Shown in pieces: positions 9,901 through 18,445 of a stretch of DNA of 64,000 nucleotides. Under the pieces are notes generated by a model that was not told the DNA's origin, did not search any database, and worked only from the letters and a program-made list of their open reading frames with translations. The translations under genes were made by a program, and so were the position numbers. Positions within the stretch are counted from its first letter, which is position 1. Every line of letters starts with the position of its first letter. The stretch is from positions 62,001 through 126,000 of the forward strand of contig NZ_LGEL01000006.1 in assembly GCF_001636695.1 (NCBI RefSeq), read 5' to 3'. Source of the stretch: Pedobacter panaciterrae. Lineage in GTDB: Bacteria > Bacteroidota > Bacteroidia > Sphingobacteriales > Sphingobacteriaceae.

Positions 9901-12514
9901 GATTCCAATATACAGTTGAACGAAAATCAGGAACCTGATTCTCAACACCCGGCCGGTCATATCTTGGCGAATAAAATTGACGTGCCTTGCTAAACCCTCT
10001 CGGAGAAAAATTCACAATACCTGGATTGTATTGAGGTTTTCTTGTTTTTTTGGTAGTGATTAACAAAGCCATCTGATCATTCCCGTTTAGAGAAGACATT
10101 AAAGCCTTATTTTTTCTTACAATCTCAACTTTAACAACTTCAGTAGCATCTATTAAATTTGATGTAAATATATCTGCTGCTTCGCGAATATCTAGGTTTC
10201 TACCATCTAAAATAACCTGAATAGGCTGCCAGAGATTACTTAATGAATTATAATAATGAGGATAAAGAGGAACTATTTCGTTATTATCCATTTCATATTC
10301 CTGAAACCGAACTCCTTGTAATCTTCCTTCTAGGCAAACTGCAAGATTCACACACTTTTCTGCATTCTCAATAATATACATCTGATCTGCATGGCCCTCA
10401 GCAATTACCAAAGACCCTTGTGTTGCATAATTATCGGTCCGCATCTTTTTAGCACTGATCTCCACTTCCCTTAACCGCTGTCCCCTGTCCGGCTTACCCA
10501 TTTTAACCAATACTTCCTCCTGCTTTTTACCATTCTCCAAATAGACTCTAGCAGTACCTGAAATATTCGTATTAACATCAGGCAGGTTCTTATTTTTACT
10601 CAATTTCTGATATCTGACACTATCGAGAATCACTTCTACATTTTTCTTATTTTTTAGTGTTCTGGCTTGTATATTAAATTTTACACTATCAGTTAGCACT
10701 ACCTCGCCAAATTTGAATCGTCCTGCTGTATCGGTTGTTGCGCCTTCAAATATCCCCTCTCTCATAGACATTAACGTAACCTTACCTTTAACAACTGGTT
10801 TATTGGCAAGAGTCAGCACTTTACCAGAAATCTCTGTGCCTAATTTTTCTGCAGCAAACATTGGCTTCACCTGGGTCTCGCTTAAAACTTCTTTCCAGAT
10901 AAACCTCCTGTAACCCTGGGTCAACATCAAATTATCAAGCGCTTTATTAACGGTTTTATTCTGTTCTTTAAAATAATAGCCTGGCTTTTCAATGTACCCC
11001 TTAAGGTCAGAGGTTAGCAAAGTTGTGGAAAGTATATTATGCTCATCAACTTCATCCGAAGGAACTTTGCTTTCATTGATCACTGTTACTGAGAAACTTC
11101 CAGATACCGGATTTCCTTTTGAATTAAATGATTGAAGTCCAATGCTTACATTTTCTCTGGCATTATAACTTCGCTTCGCCGAACTTAGTTTAAGTTGCAT
11201 CTGATCATTATTTCTTATAAAAGCAACTCTTTCATTTACCGGTTCAGCACGCTCATTAAACAAGGTAAATTGCGCTATCCCTGTCGGGAAATCTTTCTTC
11301 AAAAGCCAGATGGAATTTATTGTTTTGGATATATTAAGTGAAGTGGCATAAATTGTTTCTCCACCGGTCTGGGCAATTAACCTAACACTTACAGGTGTCT
11401 TAACCATTCCTTCAGCACAATTAACTCTAATCAGCACACTATCTTTATTCGGCTGATAAACAGCAAGTACAAAACCAACATTTTCAGCTCTTGGTAAAGC
11501 GACACTACTTTCTGATCCATCGGGATAACTTACTTTTGCTGTATAAGTTTTCCCTTCCACAGGATTCAGGTTAAACGCGCCCATTCCTGCATGTTCACTT
11601 TTAAAATCAGCAACTTCATTTCCCTGCTCATCTATTACATTTCCTTTAATAGAGATACCTCTTCCATCCGTACCAACTGCCTTAAAGGCTATTCTTGAAG
11701 CCACTCCGTTTACGAGTCCTCCCCCCTCCGGAAAAAACTGAACATCACTTTGCAGGAAATCTGACTTTATAGCAAAATCCTTAACGATCTTTAATTTATT
11801 ATCCGTTTCTATAGTTGTTTCTATGTAGGCTCCTGACAAATCCGCGATTTTGTTATTCGGGATATCTATATTAATAGTTCCATTAGCATCTGTTTTTACG
11901 GTTTTTGTTGATAGTGTTTTACCTTGAGCCACTACCCGATAGGTTACAGCTCTTCCTGAAATCTCTTTACCCCTATCGCCGCTATAATTCAATTTAGCGG
12001 TTATTACAGGTTTGTTATCAATAAGATTATACTGATATTCTACTTTAGATATAATATCATTGGCAGGGCTTCCAACCACGAAAGTCTGATCGTAGAAATA
12101 ATCTACTCCCGCATTTCGCATCCACTGCGTATAGGCTCTTATACGGTAATTACCTTCTTTTAACTCATCATTTAAACTAAAATCACCCATTGCCATACCT
12201 GCAGTAAGCGGCAACTTCAACGATTTTTCTATTGAATCGCCTTCATTAATCAACTCAACATATAATGCCCCACTCAGGGCAGATAGCTGATGCCTGCTTC
12301 CAATTGTTACATAAGCCTTAAACCAAATCGTATCTCCTAATGAATAATAAGGCTTATCAGTATGTAAATACACTTTTTCCTGAGGATTGGTTTCTATCCA
12401 TTTCTCTAGTGAGGTAACTAACCTATCTATAGGATCATGCCCTTTTGGTACAAAGGCCAAAAATGTTAAACCTAATAACAGCAGGACAATTCTGAAGACT
12501 TTTTGATTTTCCAT
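6932..12514 (-). CDS. Double-length fused MG2/plug-like exported protein (two units in one gene, paralog C)
   Basis: 1860 residues, twice the length of paralogs A and B. Unit 1 (about residues 1-915) has the signal peptide, EKVYLHTDKPYY at about residue 46, and ends GRQVYRYNV, exactly where A and B stop with GRQVYRYEVK or GRQVYKYEVK. A linker of about 20 residues follows. Unit 2 (about 935-1860) lacks a signal peptide and restarts at LPEEKVYLHTDKPYYNIGD near residue 947. It ends with its own plug-like segment (IGIDGKELPYF, then LEVMYSRN) and the YWNPNV..GSYTVTIEGSNMNGIIG block. This looks like fusion of a tandem duplicate by loss of a stop codon. Unit 2 is the most divergent unit. The start codon faces the divergent lipoprotein gene. 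Function is unknown. Confidence 0.82.
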   Translation of the reverse strand: MENQKVFRIVLLLLGLTFLAFVPKGHDPIDRLVTSLEKWIETNPQEKVYLHTDKPYYSLGDTIWFKAYVTIGSRHQLSALSGALYVELINEGDSIEKSLKLPLTAGMAMGDFSLNDELKEGNYRIRAYTQWMRNAGVDYFYDQTFVVGSPANDIISKVEYQYNLIDNKPVITAKLNYSGDRGKEISGRAVTYRVVAQGKTLSTKTVKTDANGTINIDIPNNKIADLSGAYIETTIETDNKLKIVKDFAIKSDFLQSDVQFFPEGGGLVNGVASRIAFKAVGTDGRGISIKGNVIDEQGNEVADFKSEHAGMGAFNLNPVEGKTYTAKVSYPDGSESSVALPRAENVGFVLAVYQPNKDSVLIRVNCAEGMVKTPVSVRLIAQTGGETIYATSLNISKTINSIWLLKKDFPTGIAQFTLFNERAEPVNERVAFIRNNDQMQLKLSSAKRSYNARENVSIGLQSFNSKGNPVSGSFSVTVINESKVPSDEVDEHNILSTTLLTSDLKGYIEKPGYYFKEQNKTVNKALDNLMLTQGYRRFIWKEVLSETQVKPMFAAEKLGTEISGKVLTLANKPVVKGKVTLMSMREGIFEGATTDTAGRFKFGEVVLTDSVKFNIQARTLKNKKNVEVILDSVRYQKLSKNKNLPDVNTNISGTARVYLENGKKQEEVLVKMGKPDRGQRLREVEISAKKMRTDNYATQGSLVIAEGHADQMYIIENAEKCVNLAVCLEGRLQGVRFQEYEMDNNEIVPLYPHYYNSLSNLWQPIQVILDGRNLDIREAADIFTSNLIDATEVVKVEIVRKNKALMSSLNGNDQMALLITTKKTRKPQYNPGIVNFSPRGFSKARQFYSPRYDRPGVENQVPDFRSTVYWNPNVRTFDSGKTTFDFFNADGPGDYKVVVEGINAAGELGRQVYRYNVTGEDFKGQQPLSQNVKSVVSALQDFHNKLPEEKVYLHTDKPYYNIGDTIWFKAYLFDPSFLSASKESGVLYVELNDDSAEVVRRVSIPIKAGLGWGQIPLPAKIFHEGGYTLRAYTNWMQNFGKDYLFNKRFYLGKPSRNIWLVKSGSTINKVEGKDRVQLNVNLTRFDKTAVGLRDVEIRVMEASKVLFHDKLRTTNEGNLAVMFNLKEKTDGKNIRIEINSLGKTDGSQVLSIPLNIQRLQNIDLQFLPEGGQLVAGLKSVVGFKALAEDGKGVSFEGQIYDSKENLIASIASLVNGMGSFEFTPKDGEKYTAKLSKPFEADKSYSLPMVKSSGTSLHITNAMEDDSLRIMIKATPDFLNSDSIYYLVGSSRGVVCYAEQVNFNKPNLTIDKKRFATGIARFTLLKEKRPLNERIVFVDHQDQAKISILPGKRYFSKRDSAGLSIEVKDINGNPVAGNFSLAVTDDSQVRTDSLGNYDIAAGLLLNAGLQGTVETPGYYFYKRDKKTWTALDNLMLTQGWTGYKWNEVFNETISPKFVAEKDFRVKGRVTNIWNKPISGAQMLISSQKPAFITTTLTDQLGGFLFSALPQIDSGSFFIQARTPKGKTMNFGEVEVDHQTFPPAEEMFRNKIAPWYVNTDTTQLNYVKNKAILLKEEGLNVDGIALKEVNIIDKKIIKGSFNLNGPGKADLVFNEKDIKESAVMSLYQLLKQKVPGFRVVVEDGFTKLKMNQYDLDIGIDGKELPYFYSDVPNPTVEDVKQDLEDFKIATFRGLEVMYSRNYTNRYAMGNGAIVNVNPQATGANGTSFRNNYGVNAGLGVMPYTSRREIEYAFIEITTYSGRGWQRINKPDVAFYRPLPIMYPQEFYRPKYTTANASNEEPDLRATIYWNPNVITDAQGKAEVSFYTADIPGSYTVTIEGSNMNGIIGSSRSKLLLPKPVSK

Positions 12515-12667
12515 TGCTTTAAATGTGATTGCGTAATTATAGACAAAGACATTTCAAAGCAGTACAATGGGGACAACGGACTGATTTATTTTAACAATAT
12601 CATAATCTTATACTTAGATAATAGTAATGTTCCAACAATACATTCGCTACTTAAACATATTCAATAC

Positions 12668-14197
12668 ATGAAAAGAACGCTACTATTTAGTTTCCTTGTA
12701 ATTGGTTTACTTAGCTGTAAAAAAGAAAAACCGTCAACAGACCAGGAGGTTATTTTAAATGAAGATCCGGCTACTTACGCTGAGATAGGATCTCTTGATA
12801 TAGGAGAACTAGGTGCAGCCGAGATCTCGGCATTTGACCCTACAACTAACAAACTATTTGTTGTAAAAAATGAAAATGAAGGAGAACCAAATCAGGTTAA
12901 CCGAATTGAAGTGGTTGATTTTGCAAATCCTTCAAACATGAAAGCCACTGGCTTTATAAGTGTTACTCCATATGGAGGAGCAGTTAACAGTGTAGCAGCA
13001 CACAATGGCAAACTTGCGGCTGCAATACAGGCCAATAATAAACAGGCAAACGGTAAGGTTGTTGTATTTAAAACCAGTGACCATAGCAAAATCAGCGAAA
13101 TAAACGTGGGTGCATTGCCCGATATGGTTACCTTTTCTCCTGATGGAAAATACATTTTAACTGCCAATGAAGGTGAGCCTAGTACTGATTATAAAAGCGA
13201 TCCGGCAGGAACAATTTCTATAATATCCGTTAATGACAATTATGCTGTAACTACAATCGACTTCTCATCTATGATCGGACAGCAAGCTGCATTAACCGCC
13301 AAAGGCTTTAGAATCTTTGGCCCCGGTAAAAACTTTGTAAACGATATAGAACCCGAATACATTACAGTTTCTGAAGATTCAAAAACAGCTTGGGTTACTC
13401 TTCAGGAAAATAATGCAATTGCTAAAATTGATATAGCATCAAAAACAATAACTAACATATTTCCACTTGGTTTTAAAGATTACAATATGGATGGTAACGA
13501 AATAGATCCCAGCGATAAAGATGGCGGCTTTGCTCCAGCGAAATGGCCTGTAAAAGGCATTTATATGCCTGACGCCATTGCAGTACTTGAGCAAAATGGA
13601 ACTCCATATTTATTTACCGCCAACGAAGGTGATGCCAGAGAGTACGATGCCTTCTCAGAAATAAAAAGGGTAAAAGATATAGTGCTAGATCCCTCAGCTT
13701 TCCCAAATGCATCCGAACTAAAAAAAGATGGTAAACTTGGTCGTCTTAATATCACAACAACCTTGGGAGATGCTAACGGCGATGGAGTTTTCGATGCACT
13801 GTATTCATTAGGAGCACGTTCATTTAGCGTTTGGAATGGCAATAACGGAAGTCAGATCTTTGACAGCAAAAACGAACTGGATGCTAAATGTGCCGCTGCT
13901 AACACCTATGATGATGGCAGAAGCGACGACAAAAGTGTTGAACCTGAAGGAATAACAATAGGGACAGTTGGTACTAAAAAGGTTGCCTTTATAGGTATGG
14001 AAAGATCTGATGCAGTAGCAGTATATGATGTAACTAATCCGGTTAAACCAGTTTTCCTTCAGCTTTTAAAATGCGGCGATGCCCCTGAAGGAGTACTATT
14101 TATTTCAGCAAAAAACAGCCCTACCAGGAAAAGCTTATTGGTAGTAAGCAGTGAAAACGATGGCGTAATTAAAGTATATACACCAAAAACTATATAA
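12668..14197 (+). CDS. Choice-of-anchor-I family lipoprotein (beta-propeller-like)
   Basis: 509 residues from the ATG at 12668 (MKRTLLFSFLVIGLLSCKKE), which gives a type II signal peptide with the lipid Cys in LLSC. The frame is open further upstream, but that extension overlaps the divergent gene's start and hides the signal peptide. The body carries the family hallmarks ANEGEPSTDY, EPEYITVSEDSKTAWVTLQENNAIA, FTANEGDAREYD and SVEPEGITIG, typical of choice-of-anchor I proteins with an alkaline-phosphatase-like, surface beta-propeller build. Such proteins are outer-membrane or secreted and some are linked to phosphatase activity; no activity can be assigned here. A perfect hairpin lies 14 bp after its stop. 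Confidence 0.8.
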   Translation: MKRTLLFSFLVIGLLSCKKEKPSTDQEVILNEDPATYAEIGSLDIGELGAAEISAFDPTTNKLFVVKNENEGEPNQVNRIEVVDFANPSNMKATGFISVTPYGGAVNSVAAHNGKLAAAIQANNKQANGKVVVFKTSDHSKISEINVGALPDMVTFSPDGKYILTANEGEPSTDYKSDPAGTISIISVNDNYAVTTIDFSSMIGQQAALTAKGFRIFGPGKNFVNDIEPEYITVSEDSKTAWVTLQENNAIAKIDIASKTITNIFPLGFKDYNMDGNEIDPSDKDGGFAPAKWPVKGIYMPDAIAVLEQNGTPYLFTANEGDAREYDAFSEIKRVKDIVLDPSAFPNASELKKDGKLGRLNITTTLGDANGDGVFDALYSLGARSFSVWNGNNGSQIFDSKNELDAKCAAANTYDDGRSDDKSVEPEGITIGTVGTKKVAFIGMERSDAVAVYDVTNPVKPVFLQLLKCGDAPEGVLFISAKNSPTRKSLLVVSSENDGVIKVYTPKTI

Positions 14198-14210
14198 CAA
14201 TTCCCATTAA

Positions 14211-14253
14211 TGATTACGTGTTTGCACCCCATCAGGATACAAACACGTAATCA
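14211..14253. terminator. 14-bp perfect hairpin between convergent genes
   Basis: Arms at 14211-14224 (TGATTACGTGTTTG) and 14240-14253 are perfect reverse complements with a 15-nt loop. It lies between the ends of two convergent genes. There is no strong T-run on either side, so a bidirectional terminator or mRNA-end stabiliser is the best reading. Confidence 0.6.
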
Positions 14254-14268
14254 TTGCCAGTACAATAG

Positions 14269-15120
14269 CTAAAGATTTCTTAAATATTCCTTAAGTTCAA
14301 ATGGCTTACGCATTAACAAATTCTCAAGTGTACCATCAACATGAGAAAACTCATCTGCCCTAATGCTATCAGCCAAACTCAATTGCCAACCTATTTGATA
14401 ATCAGGCATTTGAAACGTATCTAGCTCTTCAGCCAAAACCACATTGGGGATATTTACATAAGATATCTCTACCCCTTTTTCCACTGTTAAAATTGTAGCA
14501 AGGTCTTTAAAAGTATAGGCTTTTGAACCCGTTATTTCATATCGCTTATTTTCATGACCATCGCTTGCAAGCACATTACTTAGCGCCTCAGCAATATCTA
14601 TACGCGACACAAAACTGATCGCCCCATTACCTGCCGGATAGTAAATACTGCCATGCTCCAGTGCCTCGCCAATAAATATTGGGATGGTTTCCATATACAA
14701 GCTGTTACCAAAAAAGGTATGGGGTATTCCTGAATTCAGGATTGCCTTTTCAGTTGCTAAACATTGCTGTGTAGCCATAAAATACGCATCCGCTTTGGGT
14801 TTTACAGCACCTGTGTAAATAATATGCCGAACACCTTGTTGTTTTGCAGCTCTAACCACATTTGCTTCTTCTTTAATGCCCTGTTCCCCGATACTTATTG
14901 CAGATATTTGCAATAATTTATCAACTCCATTTAATGCCTCATTTAAGGACGCGGGATCATCGTAGTCGGCAATGCGAATTTGAATACCTGAATCTTTTAG
15001 ATCCTCCATTTTCTTCGGATCTCTTACTATCGCCACAATTTGTTCCGGCTTAATTTTGTTCAATAAAAAACCTATAGTTGCTTTACCAAGGTTTCCGTTT
15101 GCTCCTGTTATTGCTATCAT
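14269..15120 (-). CDS. NmrA-family NAD(P)-binding oxidoreductase (QOR2-like)
   Basis: 283 residues from the ATG at 15120, with AAAGAAATT just ahead; an extension to 15138 would use TTG and was rejected. The N-terminus MIAITGANGNLGKATI is a Rossmann dinucleotide-binding loop (GxxGxxG). The region RDPKKMEDLKDSGIQIRIADYDD matches atypical short-chain dehydrogenases of the NmrA/HSCARG and quinone oxidoreductase 2 group. The catalytic YxxxK of classical SDRs is not evident, as usual for this group. It probably binds NADPH in the cytoplasm and reduces quinones or senses redox state. The gene upstream on the same strand encodes an AraC regulator, 85 bp away, a pairing that suggests local control. 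Confidence 0.8.
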   Translation of the reverse strand: MIAITGANGNLGKATIGFLLNKIKPEQIVAIVRDPKKMEDLKDSGIQIRIADYDDPASLNEALNGVDKLLQISAISIGEQGIKEEANVVRAAKQQGVRHIIYTGAVKPKADAYFMATQQCLATEKAILNSGIPHTFFGNSLYMETIPIFIGEALEHGSIYYPAGNGAISFVSRIDIAEALSNVLASDGHENKRYEITGSKAYTFKDLATILTVEKGVEISYVNIPNVVLAEELDTFQMPDYQIGWQLSLADSIRADEFSHVDGTLENLLMRKPFELKEYLRNL

Positions 15121-15205
15121 AATTTCTTTTTTTACCAAAATTATGAGCTATACAAAACCATGAATAGAACAAAACCGACACTAAATATTATTTAAATAAG
15201 ATATG

Positions 15206-16024
15206 CTATTTAATGAGCTCAGGAAAATTCTCGATCAGCTCCTTTGATTGTTTTTGATATTGCTCTGGGCTAAACCCTGTAAATTCTTTAAAAGAACGGA
15301 TAAAATGAGATTGATCAGCATATCCGTTTTCAAAAGCTACATCCGTAAGAATATTGTATTTATTGTTTCTAAGCTGATTTAAAGATGCCTGAAAACGGCA
15401 TACTCTCGAAAATAATTTCGGACTAATACCTATATACTGGTTAAATCTGCGTTCAAAACTTCTTTCAGACAATCTTAAATCCTGTTGTAATTCTTTTAAG
15501 GTAATATTACCATTTGAACTGATCATTTTAGATGTAGCATACTGTGTTAAATCATCAGGAACATTCCTGTTTTTACTAATCAAATTAATCAGGTAGCCTG
15601 AGATGAGCTCTATTTGATGAGCCTGGGATGATGCATTCAAAAGTCTTTCAGATAAGTTGTAGTCTGTCTTTTTTGATGTCAGATCCACATCCAAACAAGT
15701 ATTTGTAATTTCAACTGCGCTAAATCCAAATATAGATTTTACTGCATCCGGATAAAAGTAAACCCCAATAGTATTAAATTTTCCTGCCGTACGGATTTCT
15801 GTATGTTTAGTAGTTTGTCCGTATAAAAACACCTCAGGCAATTTGTAATCATGAGATTCCGAAAAGGTACCGTACTCTGCCTGTCCAAAAATCATTCCCG
15901 GGCAACCGTCCGGAAGTGCAACAAATTTTGTAGGTGTACAGCCATTACTTCCACCCTCTAAAATCCAGAAGTAGCGAACATATCTTTTAAGATAATCAGG
16001 CGGCTGTACCAGTTTACAATTCAT
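15206..16024 (-). CDS. AraC-family transcriptional regulator (DUF6597-type N-terminus)
   Basis: 272 residues. The N-terminal half (LVQPPDYLKRYVRYFWILEGG, then ALPDGCPGMIFG) is the beta-rich DUF6597-like sensing domain. Residues about 155-255 hold the double helix-turn-helix: ITLKELQQDLRLSERSFERR and NILTDVAFENGYADQSHF, followed by the family signature FKEFTGFSPEQYQKQ. It is a cytoplasmic DNA-binding activator. It lies immediately upstream of the NmrA-type oxidoreductase on the same strand and is divergent from the suf operon. Control of the oxidoreductase is the simplest inference. A dyad at 16055-16071 sits 31 bp before its start codon. Confidence 0.87.
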   Translation of the reverse strand: MNCKLVQPPDYLKRYVRYFWILEGGSNGCTPTKFVALPDGCPGMIFGQAEYGTFSESHDYKLPEVFLYGQTTKHTEIRTAGKFNTIGVYFYPDAVKSIFGFSAVEITNTCLDVDLTSKKTDYNLSERLLNASSQAHQIELISGYLINLISKNRNVPDDLTQYATSKMISSNGNITLKELQQDLRLSERSFERRFNQYIGISPKLFSRVCRFQASLNQLRNNKYNILTDVAFENGYADQSHFIRSFKEFTGFSPEQYQKQSKELIENFPELIK

Positions 16025-16054
16025 TTCTTGTTTGACTCAGCTGTTGGTATAAAA

Positions 16055-16071
16055 TTACAAATAATTTGTAA
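16055..16071. promoter_or_regulatory. 8+1+8 dyad between araC-type gene and sufB
   Basis: TTACAAAT, one A, then ATTTGTAA: perfect 8-bp arms around a single central base. It lies 31 bp upstream of the AraC-type start codon and about 54 bp upstream of the -33 element of the sufB promoter. It could serve the AraC-type protein or the Rrf2 regulator; nothing in the sequence decides. Confidence 0.4.
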
Positions 16072-16124
16072 AGTCATAATTCTAAATCTGTTTGTCAATT
16101 ATTACATTACGCTGTTTATACTAT

Positions 16125-16156
16125 TTTGTACAAACAGGAAATACCCCGTATCTTTG
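16125..16156 (+). promoter_or_regulatory. sufB promoter (TTTG-N20-TATCTTTG) with TTTGTACAAA palindrome on the -33 box
   Basis: TTTG at 16125-16128 and TATCTTTG at 16149-16156 are separated by 20 bp, matching the Bacteroidota promoter consensus TTTG, 19-21 bp, TAnnTTTG. The -33 box is the left half of a 10-bp palindrome, TTTGTACAAA (16125-16134), a plausible repressor site. The transcript would start near 16163, about 32 nt before the sufB ATG. Confidence 0.72.
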
Positions 16157-16194
16157 ATATATATTAATAATTCAACAAATTAATATAGGCTATC

Positions 16195-17640
16195 ATGAAA
16201 GAAAAACCAGATACTCTGGAACAGGCCGTATTAACCGAATACAAATACGGATTTGTAACAGACATAGATACAGACGTAATTGCCAAGGGCCTTAGCGAAA
16301 ACACCATCCGACTTATCTCAAGCAAAAAGAACGAACCGGAATGGATGCTGGATTGGCGACTTAAAGCTTACAACCACTGGTTAAAGCTGGAGGAACCAAA
16401 ATGGTCAAATGTTAAGTACCCTATAATCAATTATCAGGATATAATATATTACGCGGCTCCCAAGCCTAAAAAGCAACTGAACAGCCTTGATGAGGCCGAT
16501 CCGGAATTGCTGGCTACGTTTGAGAAACTCGGGATTTCTCTGAACGAACAAAAACGACTTACAGGAGTAGCCGTAGATGTGGTAATGGATAGCGTTTCTA
16601 TAGCCACCTCATTTAAAGAACAGCTTTCGGAAATCGGTGTTATCTTTTGCTCAATCAGTGAAGCCATACAACTACATCCCGAATTGGTAAAAAAATACCT
16701 TGGGTCTGTAGTGCCTATGACGGATAACTATTTCGCAGCGTTAAATTCTGCAGTATTTACCGATGGTTCGTTCTGCTTTATCCCTAAAGGAGTTCGCTGC
16801 CCAATGGAACTTTCAACTTATTTCCGCATCAATACAGAAAATGCGGGTCAGTTTGAGCGTACCTTAATTATTGCTGAAGATGAAAGCTATGTAAGCTATC
16901 TGGAAGGTTGTACCGCACCAATGCGTGATGAAAATCAGTTGCACGCAGCAGTAGTAGAACTTGTAGCCCATACAAAGGCAGAAATCAAATACTCAACTGT
17001 ACAAAATTGGTATCCGGGCGACAAAAACGGCTTAGGTGGTATATACAACTTCGTAACTAAACGCGGTATGTGTAAAGGCGATCATTCTAAAATCTCCTGG
17101 ACACAGGTCGAAACAGGCTCCGCAATTACCTGGAAATACCCTAGTGTAATCCTAAAAGGAGATCACTCTATAGGTGAGTTTTATTCGGTGGCGTTTACAA
17201 ACAACCATCAACAGGCTGACACGGGTACAAAAATGATTCACCTTGGTAAAAATACAAGGAGCAGAATCGTATCTAAAGGAATCTCTGCCGGACATAGTCA
17301 AAACAGCTACAGAGGATTGGTTAGAGCCAGTAAACAAGCCACCAATGCACGTAATTATTCGCAGTGCGATTCTTTACTGCTAGGTGATAAATGTGGGGCA
17401 CATACTTTCCCTTATATAGAAGTTAAAAATAAAACTGCAATTGTAGAGCATGAAGCAACTACTTCAAAAATTGGAGAAGATCAGCTCTTTTATTGCAAAC
17501 AAAGAGGCATTGATGCAGAAACCGCAGTGGCTCTTATTGTAAATGGCTTTGCCAAAGAAGTAATGAATCAGCTGCCAATGGAATTTGCCGTTGAAGCACA
17601 GAAACTACTAGCCATCAGCATGGAAGGCAGTGTAGGTTAA
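16195..17640 (+). CDS. sufB: SufB, Fe-S cluster assembly scaffold
   Basis: 481 residues, the usual SufB length. It carries the family landmarks [61 protein letters not shown] and the C-terminal [21 protein letters not shown], plus [16 protein letters not shown]. SufB forms the SufBC2D complex, the cytoplasmic scaffold on which Fe-S clusters are built from SufE/SufS sulfur. It is first in a seven-gene operon, 17 bp before sufC, and follows a strong promoter match. Confidence 0.97.
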   Translation: MKEKPDTLEQAVLTEYKYGFVTDIDTDVIAKGLSENTIRLISSKKNEPEWMLDWRLKAYNHWLKLEEPKWSNVKYPIINYQDIIYYAAPKPKKQLNSLDEADPELLATFEKLGISLNEQKRLTGVAVDVVMDSVSIATSFKEQLSEIGVIFCSISEAIQLHPELVKKYLGSVVPMTDNYFAALNSAVFTDGSFCFIPKGVRCPMELSTYFRINTENAGQFERTLIIAEDESYVSYLEGCTAPMRDENQLHAAVVELVAHTKAEIKYSTVQNWYPGDKNGLGGIYNFVTKRGMCKGDHSKISWTQVETGSAITWKYPSVILKGDHSIGEFYSVAFTNNHQQADTGTKMIHLGKNTRSRIVSKGISAGHSQNSYRGLVRASKQATNARNYSQCDSLLLGDKCGAHTFPYIEVKNKTAIVEHEATTSKIGEDQLFYCKQRGIDAETAVALIVNGFAKEVMNQLPMEFAVEAQKLLAISMEGSVG

Positions 17641-17657
17641 AAAAAATTATAAGAATT

Positions 17658-18422
17658 ATGCTATCAGTAAAGAATATACACGCAAACATCGACGGAAGAG
17701 AAATTTTAAAAGGAATTAACCTCGATATTAAACCAGGGGAAGTACATGCTATTATGGGGCCAAATGGTTCCGGAAAAAGCACCCTTGCCTCTGTACTTGC
17801 AGGCAGAGAAGAATATGAAGTTACAGAGGGTTCTGTTTCGTTTTTAGGTAAAGACCTATTGGAATTATCAACTGAGGACAGGGCCAGAGAAGGCTTATTC
17901 CTTGCTTTTCAATATCCTGTAGAAATACCAGGTGTTAGTACTACCAATTTTATAAAAGCTGCCGTAAACGAAAAGCGCAAATATCTTGGCCAGGAGCCAC
18001 TTGATGCCGTTGCGTTTTTAAAGATGATGAAAGAAAAAATGGCCTTGGTTGAAATAGATCAGCGTTTATTGAGCCGTTCTATCAACGAAGGTTTCTCCGG
18101 CGGAGAAAAAAAACGTAATGAGGTTTTCCAAATGGCTATGCTTGAGCCTAAACTCGCGATTATGGACGAGACAGATTCAGGCCTGGACATTGACGCACTT
18201 CGCATAGTTGCGAATGGCATCAACAAGCTTAGAAGCCCGGATCGTGCAGTATTGCTGATCACCCACTATCAACGTTTGCTTGATTATATCCAGCCAGATT
18301 ATGTACATGTGCTTTACAATGGCCGAATTGTTAAATCGGGCACTAAAGAACTGGCGCTTGAACTGGAAGAAAAAGGGTACGACTTTATTACCGATGAAGT
18401 TGATTTAGCTGCCAATCAGTAG
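17658..18422 (+). CDS. sufC: SufC, Fe-S assembly ATPase
   Basis: 254 residues. An ABC-type ATPase with Walker A GPNGSGKS at residues 34-41, Q-loop FQYPVEIPG, signature FSGGEKKRNE, Walker B AIMDETDSGLD and H-loop LLITHY. The E-T-D after Walker B and the KKRNE after the signature are typical of SufC rather than transporters. It binds SufB and SufD and drives conformational change of the scaffold. No membrane partner exists in the operon. Confidence 0.97.
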   Translation: MLSVKNIHANIDGREILKGINLDIKPGEVHAIMGPNGSGKSTLASVLAGREEYEVTEGSVSFLGKDLLELSTEDRAREGLFLAFQYPVEIPGVSTTNFIKAAVNEKRKYLGQEPLDAVAFLKMMKEKMALVEIDQRLLSRSINEGFSGGEKKRNEVFQMAMLEPKLAIMDETDSGLDIDALRIVANGINKLRSPDRAVLLITHYQRLLDYIQPDYVHVLYNGRIVKSGTKELALELEEKGYDFITDEVDLAANQ

Positions 18423-18445
18423 CAGTCCATTTAAAAGACTTTACA

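Noticed and set aside
1274-12514. Complete TonB-dependent receptors
   Set aside because: Plug-like segments are there, but none of the proteins has a C-terminal beta-barrel or a terminal aromatic residue.
12503-12667. N-terminal extension of the choice-of-anchor-I protein
   Set aside because: The frame is open but it overlaps the divergent gene start and would bury the clear lipoprotein signal at 12668.
16125-16134. Shared operator between the suf promoter and the mannan locus
   Set aside because: TGTACAAACA occurs in both, but a 10-base match in AT-rich DNA is weak and the genes have no common logic.
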